In this document: piece after piece, positions 1-8,148 of the stretch
Layout of the letters: the number at the start of each line of letters is the position of its first letter
Position numbering within the stretch: position 1 is the stretch's first letter
Source of the DNA: Vulcanimicrobiota bacterium
Lineage (GTDB): Bacteria > Vulcanimicrobiota > Vulcanimicrobiia > Vulcanimicrobiales > Vulcanimicrobiaceae
Length of the DNA: 64,000 nt
Reading direction: 5' to 3'
NCBI GenBank assembly: GCA_013036095.1
Contig: JAAXCW010000001.1
Coordinates: forward strand, 186,001-250,000
The notes under the pieces: model-generated
Told to the model about the DNA's origin: nothing
Database searches by the model: none
The model's input: only the letters and a program-made list of their open reading frames with translations
Program-made: the position numbers and the translations under genes

Positions 1-16
1 ATAGTCCAGGTTTTCC

Positions 17-45
17 TTGACTTTCTATACCCCGGTCCGTAGGAT
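17..45 (+). promoter_or_regulatory. Candidate sigma70-type promoter of the suf operon
   Basis: TTGACT at 17-22 and TAGGAT at 40-45 are separated by 17 bases, which is the usual housekeeping spacing. A start point near 52 would leave a leader of about 40 bases before the sufC ribosome site (GGAGGAG around 77-83). It suggests that sufC is the first gene of its transcript, but this is inferred from sequence only. Confidence 0.4.
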
Positions 46-90
46 TGGAGAGGCGGCTTAGGCCGCTTTCCATCGCCGGAGGAGCAAAGC

Positions 91-861
91 GTGTCCGAAC
101 GGGGCCTACGTATCCAACAGCTGCGCGCTAGTGCGGGCGGCACCCAGATTCTCAAGGGTATAGACCTCTCGGTTGAAGCCGGGCGCGTTCACGCATTGAT
201 GGGTCCCAACGGCAGCGGTAAATCGACGCTCGCGTTTTCGCTCACGGGCCACCCGGGCTTTAAGGTAGAGAGCGGTTCCGTCACGCTTGACGGCGCCGAC
301 GTGCTCGCCATGCCGCCCGACAAACGGGCGAAGGCCGGCCTCTTCCTCTCCTTTCAATACCCGGCCGCGATCCCGGGTGTGAAAGTCGCGAACTTTTTGT
401 TTGCGGCACGACAGGCGCTGCACCCCGGCGACCTCCCGCCCGCGAAATTCCGCGCGCTGCTTTTAGAGAAAATGGATCTGCTCGACATGGATCCGAGTTT
501 CATGGGCCGCTATCTCAACGACGGTTTTTCAGGCGGCGAGAAAAAGCGGCTCGAGATGCTGCAGCTCGCGATGCTTGCGCCGAAGTATGCGATTTTGGAC
601 GAAACCGACTCCGGACTCGACGTCGACGCGCTGCGCGCGGTCGGCGAATCGGTTAACGCCATGCGCGCGAGCGAAGCTGGAAAAGATACGGGTTTCCTCA
701 TCATCACGCACTACCCGCGCATTCTGCAGTACGTCAAACCAGACGTCGTGCACATCATGATCGACGGACGCATCGTGAAAGAAGGCGACGCCGAACTCGC
801 CCAGCGCATCGAACGCGAAGGCTACGACAAGATCCGCGAGGAGACGGCGCAGATTGCCTAG
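91..861 (+). CDS. sufC: SufC, Fe-S cluster assembly ABC ATPase
   Basis: This is the cytosolic ATPase of the SufBCD scaffold that builds Fe-S clusters. Visible motifs in the 256-residue protein are Walker A GPNGSGKST at 38-46, the Q-loop at Q89, signature FSGGEKKR at 146-153, Walker B YAILDE at 166-171, the D-loop SGLD at 174-177 and switch H207. The ETDSGLD form is typical of SufC rather than of importers. The GTG start at 91 has a strong GGAGGAG site upstream. The last 8 bases overlap the sufD start, so the two are probably translationally coupled. Length matches the family. Confidence 0.95.
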   Translation: MSERGLRIQQLRASAGGTQILKGIDLSVEAGRVHALMGPNGSGKSTLAFSLTGHPGFKVESGSVTLDGADVLAMPPDKRAKAGLFLSFQYPAAIPGVKVANFLFAARQALHPGDLPPAKFRALLLEKMDLLDMDPSFMGRYLNDGFSGGEKKRLEMLQLAMLAPKYAILDETDSGLDVDALRAVGESVNAMRASEAGKDTGFLIITHYPRILQYVKPDVVHIMIDGRIVKEGDAELAQRIEREGYDKIREETAQIA

Positions 862-1963
862 CGCGACCCTCGACAAAGCGCTCGACCTGCGATCGGGACG
901 CGAACGCCCGGGACAATTTTGGAAGATCGATCTCGACGCGATCGACTTCTCCACGCTTAAAGCAGCGCCGCCTTCCGATCCGCAGATCGTCGCTCCGTCC
1001 AAGCCCGGCTTGATCGCCTGTGGCCTCGATGCAGCAAAACGCGATCACGCGGAGATCTTCAACCGCGCCTTCGGCAGCGTCTCGGGTTCGCTCAACGATA
1101 AATTCGCGGCGCTCTCGGCCGCGCTCTGCAATACGGGCGCCTTCGTCTACATACCCCCGGATCAGGCCGTCGACGATCCGATTGAAATTACATACACCAC
1201 GAAAAACGGCGCGCTCTTCCCGCATACGCTGGTCGTGGTCGATCGCGGCGCGCGCTGCACAATTATCGAACGCATCGAGGGTGACTCCGCCGACGCCGTC
1301 TGCGGCATCGCGGAGATCGTCGCCGCCGAAGGCGCGTCGGTCACCTACGCCGCCGAACAGAATCTGCCGCTCGAGTCGCAGGCTTTTTTCACGCGCGCAG
1401 CCTCTCCCGGCAAAGATGCTTCCGTGACGTGGTGCATCGCGGAGGTTGGCGCGGGGCTGTCGGTAAGCCGCATCGACGTGCTCGTCGACCATCCCGGCGT
1501 AGACGCGCACCTCAACGGCTTTTTCTTTCCGCGCCAGGACCAGCACGTCGACATGGTCTCGACGATTCGCCATAACGTTGGAGAATCACAGTCGCAAACG
1601 CTTATTAAGTCCGCAGCAACCGGCCGCGGCCAAGCGCGCTACCTCGGAAATATTCGCATCGCACCGCATGCGCAAGGCACCGAAGCATCCCTGCGCGACG
1701 ATGCGCTCCTACTCTCGCCGCGCGCGCACATCGACTCCGTGCCGGCGCTCGAAATCGGTGCCAACGACGTCAAAGCGTTTCACGGCGCGACCATCGGTGC
1801 ACTCGACGAAAATTTGATCTTTTACATGGAAAGCCGCGGCATCGAACGCGAAGCTGCCGAGAAGATGATCGCGCTCGGATTCTTCGAGCCGGTCGTCGAG
1901 CGTTTTCCGACTGCCGCCATGCGCGACAGACTGCGGGCAGCGCTGGAAGCGAAGATCGCGTGA
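854..1963 (+). CDS. sufD: SufD, Fe-S assembly scaffold subunit
   Basis: The 369-residue protein is a SufB/SufD-family beta-helix protein, the partner of SufC. The C-terminal SufBD core is recognisable: GRGQARYLGNIRI, a long beta-rich stretch, the HGATIGALDENLIFYMESRG segment and a final amphipathic region with IALGFFEPV. It begins at TTG 854 inside the end of sufC, and its stop overlaps the sufS start (GTGA). Assignment as SufD rather than SufB rests on its short length and position before sufS. No separate SufB is visible in the window, so the scaffold partner must be encoded elsewhere or just upstream. Confidence 0.85.
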   Translation: MPSATLDKALDLRSGRERPGQFWKIDLDAIDFSTLKAAPPSDPQIVAPSKPGLIACGLDAAKRDHAEIFNRAFGSVSGSLNDKFAALSAALCNTGAFVYIPPDQAVDDPIEITYTTKNGALFPHTLVVVDRGARCTIIERIEGDSADAVCGIAEIVAAEGASVTYAAEQNLPLESQAFFTRAASPGKDASVTWCIAEVGAGLSVSRIDVLVDHPGVDAHLNGFFFPRQDQHVDMVSTIRHNVGESQSQTLIKSAATGRGQARYLGNIRIAPHAQGTEASLRDDALLLSPRAHIDSVPALEIGANDVKAFHGATIGALDENLIFYMESRGIEREAAEKMIALGFFEPVVERFPTAAMRDRLRAALEAKIA

Positions 1964-3207
1964 GCGTCGCAATCGCGGATCCCAAGGTTCGCCGCATCAT
2001 CGCCGACTTTCCGATACTACAGCGCCGAACCTCACGCGGCAAACGCCTCGTCTATCTCGACTCCGCAGCCACTTCGCAAAAACCGCAAGTCGTCATCGAT
2101 GCGCTCGTTGAGTACTACTCGCAATACAACGCCAACATTCACCGCGGCGTCTATGAAATCGCCGAACGCGCTACCGCCGAATTCGAGAAGGCGCGCGAAA
2201 CGGTGGCGTCCTTCTTCAACGCTCAAACGCAAGAGATCATCTGGACGCGCAACACGACCGAATCGATCAACCTCGTCTCCTATTCTTGGGGTCAGGAGAA
2301 CATCGGGAGAGGCGATGCGATCCTGGTGACGCAGCTCGAGCACCACTCCAATCTCGTTCCGTGGCAGCTGCTCGCCGAGAAAACCGGCGCGGAGCTGCGC
2401 TTCATCCCGGTGGACGATCGCGGACTGCACGTGCTCGACGATCTCGACGCGCTCCTGGACGGCTGCAAACTCGTCGCGCTTGCGCACGTCAGCAATTCGC
2501 TCGGCACGATTGCGCCGCTCGACATCATCATTCCGCGCGCGCACGCGGCTGGAGCGCTGGTCATGGTTGACGGCGCGCAGGCTGCGCCGAACATGCCCGT
2601 CGACCTCAAAGCGCTCGATGCGGACTTCTACGCTTTCAGCGCGCACAAGATGTTAGGCCCGACCGGCATCGGCGTGCTCTACGGAAAACGCGCACTGCTC
2701 GACGCGATGCCGCCGTTCCTGACGGGCGGAGACATGATCCGCAAGGTCGAGTACGCGAAATCGACCTTCAATGAGGTGCCCTGGAAATTTGAAGCCGGCA
2801 CGAGCAACGTCGCCGACGCGATTGCGTTTGCGGTCGCCGTCGACTACTTGAGCGGAATCGGCATGGAGTGGGTGCGCGACCACGAGCGCCGGCTCGTCGC
2901 CTACGCCCTCGAACGCCTGGCAACACTGGAAAGCCGCGGGCTAGCGATTTACGGCCCGCGCGATCCCGAGCGCATCGCCGATGTCATCTCGTTTAATTTC
3001 GGCGACGTGCATCCGCACGATCTCGCCTCGATCCTCGACACGGACGGCGTCTGCGTCCGAGCCGGCCACCACTGCACGATGCCGCTCATGGAAAAGATGG
3101 GATGGCCCGCCACCGCGCGCGCGTCGTTCTACATTTACAACACCGAAGAAGATATCGACGCGCTGGTAACGGGCATCGAAAAAGCTGCCCGCGTCTTTAA
3201 ACTGTAG
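1960..3207 (+). CDS. sufS: SufS, group II cysteine desulfurase
   Basis: A PLP enzyme that removes sulfur from cysteine and passes it, as persulfide, to SufU. The 415-residue protein has the PLP lysine in AFSAHKMLGPTGIG (K230), the LEHHSN segment and the persulfide cysteine in RAGHHCTMP (C372), all hallmarks of SufS/CsdA. The GTG start at 1960 overlaps the sufD stop by four bases. Two bases separate it from sufU. The start is well supported because YLDSAATSQKP sits at the expected distance from the N terminus. Confidence 0.95.
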   Translation: MSVAIADPKVRRIIADFPILQRRTSRGKRLVYLDSAATSQKPQVVIDALVEYYSQYNANIHRGVYEIAERATAEFEKARETVASFFNAQTQEIIWTRNTTESINLVSYSWGQENIGRGDAILVTQLEHHSNLVPWQLLAEKTGAELRFIPVDDRGLHVLDDLDALLDGCKLVALAHVSNSLGTIAPLDIIIPRAHAAGALVMVDGAQAAPNMPVDLKALDADFYAFSAHKMLGPTGIGVLYGKRALLDAMPPFLTGGDMIRKVEYAKSTFNEVPWKFEAGTSNVADAIAFAVAVDYLSGIGMEWVRDHERRLVAYALERLATLESRGLAIYGPRDPERIADVISFNFGDVHPHDLASILDTDGVCVRAGHHCTMPLMEKMGWPATARASFYIYNTEEDIDALVTGIEKAARVFKL

Positions 3208-3209
3208 CC

Positions 3210-3602
3210 TTGGACGACTTCTACCGCGACTACATCCTGGATCACTACCGCAATCCGCGCAACTTCGGCCGGCTCGAGGCCGCTGACGCATTCGCGGAAG
3301 ATCTCAATCCGCTGTGCGGCGATCAGATCCGCATGGAGCTGAAAGTCGACGACAACGGCTTGGTCCAGGACGTGAAGTTTTCCGGCAAAGGCTGCGCGAT
3401 CAGTCAAGCCTCCGCGTCGATGCTGACCGAAAGCATCAAGGGCAAATCGCTCTCGGAGATCGCCACGCTTCCCAAAGAAGCCGTGCTGGAAAACGTCGGG
3501 ATCGGCATCAGTCCGACCCGGATGAAGTGCGCGATGCTCGGCCTCAAAGTCTTGAAAAGTGCCGCGATCGGCGAGCTCGCCGCGTGGCCCGACGAAACTT
3601 AA
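3210..3602 (+). CDS. sufU: SufU, zinc-dependent sulfurtransferase partner of SufS
   Basis: A 130-residue IscU/NifU-N-like protein. The zinc-ligand pattern of SufU is present: C36 and D38 in NPLCGDQI, C62 in GKGCAIS and C107 in RMKCAM. In Gram-positive-type Suf systems SufU takes the persulfide from SufS instead of SufE. It starts at TTG 3210, two bases after sufS, and is the last gene of the operon. The opposite-strand neighbour begins (3' end) one base beyond its stop, so transcripts converge here. Confidence 0.92.
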   Translation: MDDFYRDYILDHYRNPRNFGRLEAADAFAEDLNPLCGDQIRMELKVDDNGLVQDVKFSGKGCAISQASASMLTESIKGKSLSEIATLPKEAVLENVGIGISPTRMKCAMLGLKVLKSAAIGELAAWPDET

Positions 3603-3603
3603 A

Positions 3604-4374
3604 CTAGAGCTTCGAAACGCTCTTCTGCAAGATCTTGCTGCCGTCGGCGGTTGCCGACACGTTGAAGGTCTCCAAATAATTTCCGCGCGGCGTAGACATC
3701 GTTACCGCTACAACAAAGCTGCCGTCGGCGTCACGCGCGGTGTGCATGCTGACGATGTGCGTGCTCGAGTTGATGAAGCCTTCGTCGGGCGAGCCGTTCC
3801 CTAAATAGGACGCCGCGGTCTGCGGGTCGCCGCCGCGCAGCGCCTCGATATACGACCGCACCGTTACCTCGGCCGCATTTGAAGGCACCGGCGCAGCCGG
3901 TACGGCGCGCGTGGGCGTCGGCTCGGGATGCCGCGCGACCGGTAACGTGCGGCGCGGCGCCGCGGTGCGTACCGGCGTAGGCTTTGGCGCAGGCGGAACG
4001 GTCGGCGCGACGGTGGGGCGCGCCGTCGGCTTTGGCAACGGCGATGGCGTTGCGGTCGGGGCCGCGGTAGCGCTGGGTTTGGGTTTGGGCGAGGCCTTCG
4101 ACGTCTTGGCGGGCGACGGAGTTACGGAAGGCGATGCCGCCGGCGTAGGAGCTTGGGTCGGCGACGCGGTCGGCGACGGCGCAATGTTCGCAACCGTATT
4201 TTGTTTTTTCGGTGCGTTGGCAAAGCGCGCGAGCGCCATGCCCAAGAACCATCCGGCGATCACGACGACGATAGCGGCAGCAATGGTAATAGCCCAGCCG
4301 TTTCCACCGCCGGACGAACGCCGCGGCCCAGATGGCGTCAACCGGCGCCGCCGTCCGAGATCGTCGTCGTTCAC
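3604..4374 (-). CDS. Membrane-anchored protein with Pro/Ala/Thr-rich linker, unknown function
   Basis: No family is recognised. The 256-residue protein has an arginine-rich cytosolic start, one transmembrane helix at about 27-49, a long low-complexity linker (about 55-165) made of Pro, Ala, Thr, Ser and Lys, and a compact C-terminal domain (about 168-256) beginning VRSYIEALRGGDPQTAASYL. That last domain resembles small NTF2-like or anti-sigma-associated extracytoplasmic domains in style only. The architecture suggests a wall-spanning tether presenting the C-terminal domain outside the cell. It converges with sufU. Confidence 0.75.
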   Translation of the reverse strand: MNDDDLGRRRRLTPSGPRRSSGGGNGWAITIAAAIVVVIAGWFLGMALARFANAPKKQNTVANIAPSPTASPTQAPTPAASPSVTPSPAKTSKASPKPKPSATAAPTATPSPLPKPTARPTVAPTVPPAPKPTPVRTAAPRRTLPVARHPEPTPTRAVPAAPVPSNAAEVTVRSYIEALRGGDPQTAASYLGNGSPDEGFINSSTHIVSMHTARDADGSFVVAVTMSTPRGNYLETFNVSATADGSKILQKSVSKL

Positions 4375-4418
4375 GCTAAATTGATTATCCGAAACAGCAG
4401 GCAGGTCCTCGAAACTGC

Positions 4419-4772
4419 GTGAAGATTACGCGCGTGATTACGGTGCGCGTGCCCGTCGATCTCCACGCAGTCGCTGAAAGCGGCTGCAGCGCGTTTGCAT
4501 CGGCCACACCGCTGCGCTTGTATCATCTGCTCTCGCTGGCCGTGCGCGAAGTCATCGGCGCGCGCGCGACCCAAGAACACTTCATGCGAAACTTACGCGC
4601 AACCATTGCGGGTTTGCGCGCCGGGCGTTTCACGGTTGATGTGAACGGGCGTACCTTCGCGCATCCCGACGAAGTGGTGGTCTGCGGCGGCGATACGGTG
4701 CGGGTCAGATTCTTTCTAGCGCGCGAGAGATTCCAGCACCGCCGGCAGACGGCCCTGGCGCGAGAGCATTAA
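4419..4772 (+). CDS. Hypothetical small protein
   Basis: A 117-residue frame starting at GTG 4419, with another GTG at 4434 possible. The protein has beta-rich edges (KITRVITVRVPVDL and GGDTVRVRFF) around an alpha-helical middle, and the third codon position is GC-rich as in neighbouring genes. No family is recognised. Its last 57 bases overlap the 3' end of the convergent GH125 gene, so the C-terminal tail (RERFQHRRQ...) may not be conserved. It could be a small regulatory protein. It may alternatively be a chance frame. Confidence 0.45.
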   Translation: MKITRVITVRVPVDLHAVAESGCSAFASATPLRLYHLLSLAVREVIGARATQEHFMRNLRATIAGLRAGRFTVDVNGRTFAHPDEVVVCGGDTVRVRFFLARERFQHRRQTALAREH

Positions 4773-6020
4773 CTGCGCGAAGAGCGCATTGGGCCATGCG
4801 AAGTCGTCGCGCGTATACGACTCGGGCCAATCTGAATTAAACGATTCATGCAAACGGTGATCGCCAGTATCTGACGCGGCGATATAGCCCATAACTTTGT
4901 TGACCTCGCTCGAATCGGTCGACGTAATCGCTTCCATCACCAGCGAGAGCGGCCAAATGTAGCCGTGCGGCGTGTGCGGGCTCCCGATGCCCGAGGCATA
5001 CTTTCCGGCGAAAAAATACGGATTGCGCTGCGAGAGAATAAATGCTCGCGTCGCCTTGTAGACGGAGTCGTGCGCGTTGACGTACCCGAAGTACGGTGCC
5101 GAAAGCAGCGAGGGAATGTTGGCGTCGTCCATCAGCGTGGCGTTTCCGAAGCCGTCGATTTCGTAGGCGTAGATACGGCCGAGTCCCGGCACGTTGACCA
5201 GCGCGTTGTGTTCGATGCCATGACGGATCTGAACGGCGAGTCCCCACGTTTCAAGCGCCATCGCGTTGTCGCGGTAGACTTTTCTTTCGATCTCGGTCAG
5301 CTGCTGCAGCACCACCGCCGCGAACATGTTGTCGGGGATGTTGTACTGATAGCGTGCGGCGTCGTCGGACGGACGGAACGCCGTCCAGACCAATCCGGTG
5401 TAAGCCACTCGAGTTCCGATGCCGTTGTTTGCCAGCTCGGCGTGCCGGTAGTGCGAACGCGTTCCGTGATGCTGCTCCAGGCGAAGGGTCCGCACTGCCA
5501 TCGTCATCGCTCGCTGTAGCGCCGGCGTGAAGATCGAACGGTCGCCGGTAGCCTTCCAGTACACATACGCCAGCCGAATCGGGTAGAGCAGCGAGTCCAT
5601 CTCGAACTTGCGCTCCGCTACCTGGTAATCGCTGGTAAAAGCGTTTGCGTAAGGATCGATGAGAATATACTTGGCCTGGCGCGCGATTGCGCCGCGCAGC
5701 ATGTTCCGGACGTACGAATCGGTGGTTGCCAAGCCGATGTAAGGCGTCAGCACGGCGCTCGAGTCGCGCAGCCATTCGGCGCTGATATCGCCAGTTGAAA
5801 CAAAGGTCGTGCCGTCCGGCTCGACCGTGGCGTGACGGCTGTAAGCCTCGTCGTAGGCGCGCTGGTAAATGCGTTGCAGCGTCACTGCAACCGTCGTCGG
5901 AGCGTTGGGGATTTCAGCAGTAGGAGACGCAACGGCGGGAACAGCCGTAAGTGCCGGCCCAAGGGTCAGAACGAAGGATAAGGCGATGCTGGCGGCCTTC
6001 ACGTACCGGAGCGTACCCAA
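4716..6020 (-). CDS. Glycoside hydrolase family 125 (exo-alpha-1,6-mannosidase-like), secreted
   Basis: GH125 enzymes release terminal alpha-1,6-mannose without a metal. The 434-residue protein has an N-terminal signal peptide (hydrophobic SIALSFVLTLGPALTAVPAVA) and family landmarks: EWLRDSSAVLTPYI, the SDYQVAERKFEMDSLLYP stretch, FRPSDDAARYQYNIPDNMF and SPHTPHGYIWPLSLVMEA. This order is typical of the family. It probably acts in the periplasm or outside on mannosylated glycans. It is transcribed divergently from the secreted protein at 6125, and the shared gap holds a perfect palindrome. Catalytic acid and base residues were not assigned individually. Confidence 0.85.
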   Translation of the reverse strand: MGTLRYVKAASIALSFVLTLGPALTAVPAVASPTAEIPNAPTTVAVTLQRIYQRAYDEAYSRHATVEPDGTTFVSTGDISAEWLRDSSAVLTPYIGLATTDSYVRNMLRGAIARQAKYILIDPYANAFTSDYQVAERKFEMDSLLYPIRLAYVYWKATGDRSIFTPALQRAMTMAVRTLRLEQHHGTRSHYRHAELANNGIGTRVAYTGLVWTAFRPSDDAARYQYNIPDNMFAAVVLQQLTEIERKVYRDNAMALETWGLAVQIRHGIEHNALVNVPGLGRIYAYEIDGFGNATLMDDANIPSLLSAPYFGYVNAHDSVYKATRAFILSQRNPYFFAGKYASGIGSPHTPHGYIWPLSLVMEAITSTDSSEVNKVMGYIAASDTGDHRLHESFNSDWPESYTRDDFAWPNALFAQLMLSRQGRLPAVLESLAR

Positions 6021-6035
6021 GAACTTCCTACCTTC

Positions 6036-6056
6036 AGACGTTTGAAATAAACGTCT
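6036..6056. promoter_or_regulatory. Perfect 8-bp inverted repeat, candidate operator
   Basis: AGACGTTT (6036-6043), a 5-base spacer and AAACGTCT (6049-6056) form a perfect dyad in the divergent gap between the GH125 gene and the secreted protein gene. It overlaps a candidate -35 box (TTGAAA at 6042-6047). This arrangement is typical for a repressor binding site, but the regulator is unknown. Confidence 0.5.
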
Positions 6057-6070
6057 TTATTGGGATAATA
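6042..6070 (+). promoter_or_regulatory. Candidate promoter for the secreted protein gene
   Basis: TTGAAA at 6042-6047 is followed 16 bases later by GATAAT at 6064-6069 (or ATAATA at 6065-6070 with 17 bases). Both boxes are close to the sigma70 consensus. The -35 box sits inside the perfect palindrome at 6036-6056, so binding there would block it. Confidence 0.45.
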
Positions 6071-6124
6071 GGTTCAGCGAATTGGGCCTATCTACCTAGA
6101 ACGACTAAGAAAGAGAGTCCAGCC

Positions 6125-6886
6125 ATCACTCGTCACCGCAGCATCGTCGGCCTCGGCTTGGCAGCGGTACTGGTGATTGCGCTGCCTGCCCGAGCCGATC
6201 AGCGATACGCCGTCAGCGGAAGCGACCGGTACCGGATCGGTTCCTCCGACCTGCAAACCAATATCTCGTACAGCGGCACGCAGCAGCTGACGATCCGTCA
6301 TAACGGGAAGCAGACGCTGTTCCGGGCCGATGCCAAGTACCTGCGCATCGACGAAAGCGGACGGGTTCCGACCCATGCCGCCTTCGTTCAAATTTTGACG
6401 CCGCAGGGCGAGCTGCAAGACCGCACCGACGGCGACCCCGACTATCTGACCGTCCTCAACCAGCCCTTTGCGATCGAGCTCGATCAGCAGACGCTTCACG
6501 ATCTGCTTCGGTTGAAAAGCGAAGTTCCGTTCGAGTTCCCCGCGCCAGTTATGGGCGGCACGCTGCGCGGCTACCTGCGCCGTGGCGCCAACGAACGCGT
6601 CGCCGCGCAAGACGCTTTGGCGGTCAATTTCGATGCGGCCGGACCAATGGCCGGACCGCTACCGGATCGCGCCGCGATGACCATGCGCGGAACGATGCGC
6701 ATGCGCGGAACCGCGTACTATGCGATGAACGGCGACCCACTTCTGCTCGCGCTGAACGAAACGCTTACAATTTCGGGCACGCTCCAAAACGGCTCGCATC
6801 ACTCCCCGGTTACGATCACCTACGAGCGCTCGATCAAGGCGCAGCCAGCGACATTACCCGCACGCACGGAGGCGAGCTCCCACTAA
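6125..6886 (+). CDS. Secreted protein of unknown function; start codon uncertain
   Basis: The product has a signal peptide (RHRSIVGLGLAAVLVIALPARA, then DQRY) and a beta-rich mature part of about 230 residues with SGTQQLTIRHNGKQ, FVQILTPQGELQDR and a C-terminal LTISGTLQNGSHHSPVTITYE segment. No family is recognised. Between the palindrome and the signal peptide there is no in-frame ATG, GTG or TTG. The purine-rich AAGAAAGAGAG near 6107-6117 lies 7 bases before an ATC at 6125, which I give as the provisional start. A GTG at 5951 is in frame but would place translation inside the divergent GH125 gene. A terminator follows at 6927. Confidence 0.7.
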   Translation: MTRHRSIVGLGLAAVLVIALPARADQRYAVSGSDRYRIGSSDLQTNISYSGTQQLTIRHNGKQTLFRADAKYLRIDESGRVPTHAAFVQILTPQGELQDRTDGDPDYLTVLNQPFAIELDQQTLHDLLRLKSEVPFEFPAPVMGGTLRGYLRRGANERVAAQDALAVNFDAAGPMAGPLPDRAAMTMRGTMRMRGTAYYAMNGDPLLLALNETLTISGTLQNGSHHSPVTITYERSIKAQPATLPARTEASSH

Positions 6887-6926
6887 CCAAAGCTGCGGCG
6901 CTTTGTACGGTGCTAAGGGTGGAATG

Positions 6927-6949
6927 AGCGCTAGGGATGGCGCTTTTTT
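6927..6949 (+). terminator. Rho-independent terminator
   Basis: AGCGC (6927-6931) pairs with GCGCT (6940-6944), followed by a run of T residues to 6949. It lies 40 bases after the secreted protein gene and just before the dispersed repeat. Confidence 0.6.
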
Positions 6950-6953
6950 AGTT

Positions 6954-7062
6954 TGTCATCCTGAGCCTGACGATGTCATCCTGAGCCGCGGTTCATCCGG
7001 TAAGGATGAACTGCGTGTCGAAGGACGACCGAGCAGCGTGCGCATCGCGCACGCATGTCGAG
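6954..7062 (+). repeat. Dispersed hairpin repeat, copy 1
   Basis: The motif TGTCATCCTGAGC occurs twice (6954-6966 and 6974-6986). It is followed by a hairpin with arms GTTCATCC (6991-6998) and GGATGAAC (7004-7011), the box GTCGAAGGACGA (7017-7028), CGAGCAGCG (7030-7038) and a second hairpin GTGCGC/GCGCAC (7038-7043, 7047-7052). The same boxes recur at 26628, 34293, 34880 (inverted) and 42046 with different hairpin arms. The copy ends about 20 bases before the next gene. Confidence 0.85.
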
Positions 7063-7083
7063 GTCCGCAAGAAAGGAACAAAG

Positions 7084-7707
7084 TTGTCGGAGCGCCGGCC
7101 TACCAGCCACGAACGGATGGCGGGACAATCGTGGGACGCTTCGTACCATGACGGCCCTGCGCCATGGGATATTGGCAGTCCGCAACCAGCGGTAGTGCGT
7201 TTGGCGTCGGCAGGCGGATTTGCGGGAGCTGTGCTCGATGCAGGCTGCGGCACTGGCGAAAACGCTCTGCACGTTGCGTCGCTCGGATTGTCCGTTCTTG
7301 GCGTAGATGTGGCTGAGACGGCATTGGCGATCGCTCGCAAAAAGGCAGACGACCGTGGGATCGAGGTTGAGTTCGCAGCAGCCGACGCGTTCGAACTGAA
7401 GCGTCTAGGGCGCAGCTTTGAGACGGTGCTCGACTGCGGATTGTTCCACACCTTCGATGCCGACGAGCGACCACGATACGTGGCGAGTCTGGCGCCGGTG
7501 ATGGAGCACGATGGAACTCTGTACGTTTTGTGCTTCAGTGACGGCGGCCCCGAAACCGGACCGCACCCCGTAAGTCAGGAAGATCTGAGAGCGGCGTTCA
7601 GCCACAGCAATGGCTGGGACATAGCCGCAATCGTTCCGGACCGGCTTCAGACGAGATTCCACGACGTCGGCGCACCGGCGTGGCTCGCAACAATCAAACG
7701 CAGCTAA
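7084..7707 (+). CDS. Class I SAM-dependent methyltransferase
   Basis: A 207-residue methyltransferase with motif I VLDAGCGTGENAL, motif II acidic strand VLGVDVAE, and a later motif FETVLDCGLFHTF. The substrate cannot be told; the overall pattern is like small-molecule (thiopurine-type) methyltransferases. I chose TTG 7084 because a GAAAGGA site sits 6-7 bases upstream. ATG 7117 is the alternative and would still keep the SAM fold intact. It follows directly on repeat copy 1 and its stop overlaps the convergent gene by four bases. Confidence 0.8.
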   Translation: MSERRPTSHERMAGQSWDASYHDGPAPWDIGSPQPAVVRLASAGGFAGAVLDAGCGTGENALHVASLGLSVLGVDVAETALAIARKKADDRGIEVEFAAADAFELKRLGRSFETVLDCGLFHTFDADERPRYVASLAPVMEHDGTLYVLCFSDGGPETGPHPVSQEDLRAAFSHSNGWDIAAIVPDRLQTRFHDVGAPAWLATIKRS

Positions 7708-8096
7708 ACTGCCGCCAGTAACTCCACGGTCAGCGGGTGCGTGAACGGCACTTCGCGCAAGTGGACAAGCGGCGTGAATGCCAAGTGGTTTTGATGGCAG
7801 TCGATCAGCATCTCAACGCCGCGTTTGCACGAACCCGTCTCCTCGATATACTTATTGAGCTTCTTCACGAAGTACGCGTGCGGATCGCGCAGCACTTTTG
7901 CGTAGTACGGATCGTCAGTCAAGCCTTGCGCCGAGATGCCTTCTTTGGGCACAAGCCAGACGAACCACGGATCTTCGCCGCTTCGGTAACCGATCAGGAC
8001 CAGAGGGATAGCTCGTGAAGAATCGAGCGCCGGAAGAAAACTGCACATCGTGTACGCATCGAAAGTAACTTCCTTCGGCTCGATCGCTTCCATCAA
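7704..8096 (-). CDS. Hypothetical cytosolic protein
   Basis: The 130-residue product is not recognised. It has no signal peptide or membrane helix. Aromatic- and proline-rich motifs (GYRSGEDPWFVWLVPKEG and DPHAYFVKKLNKYIEE) and two cysteines near the middle (ETGSCKRGVEMLIDC) are visible. Codon use matches neighbours. It converges with the methyltransferase with a 4-base overlap. A potential folded leader lies immediately before its ATG (8101-8148). Confidence 0.65.
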   Translation of the reverse strand: MMEAIEPKEVTFDAYTMCSFLPALDSSRAIPLVLIGYRSGEDPWFVWLVPKEGISAQGLTDDPYYAKVLRDPHAYFVKKLNKYIEETGSCKRGVEMLIDCHQNHLAFTPLVHLREVPFTHPLTVELLAAV

Positions 8097-8100
8097 TACC

Positions 8101-8148
8101 CCCTAAAAAGCAAAAACCGCCCGGCGCAGCGCGCCTGAACGGTTAGGG
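8101..8148. other. Segmented hairpin in a divergent gap
   Basis: CCCT (8101-8104), AACCG (8115-8119) and GGCGC (8123-8127) can pair with GCGCC (8131-8135), CGGTT (8140-8144) and AGGG (8145-8148). On the plus strand it is followed by ATCTTTT. It is directly upstream of the minus-strand gene ending at 7704 and about 95 bases before the ECF sigma start. Its role, whether terminator remnant or leader structure, is unclear. Confidence 0.3.

Noticed and set aside
6903-7151. Plus-strand reading frame over the region before the methyltransferase
   Set aside because: It is a translation of the terminator and repeat copy 1, has no family resemblance and overlaps the better supported methyltransferase start.
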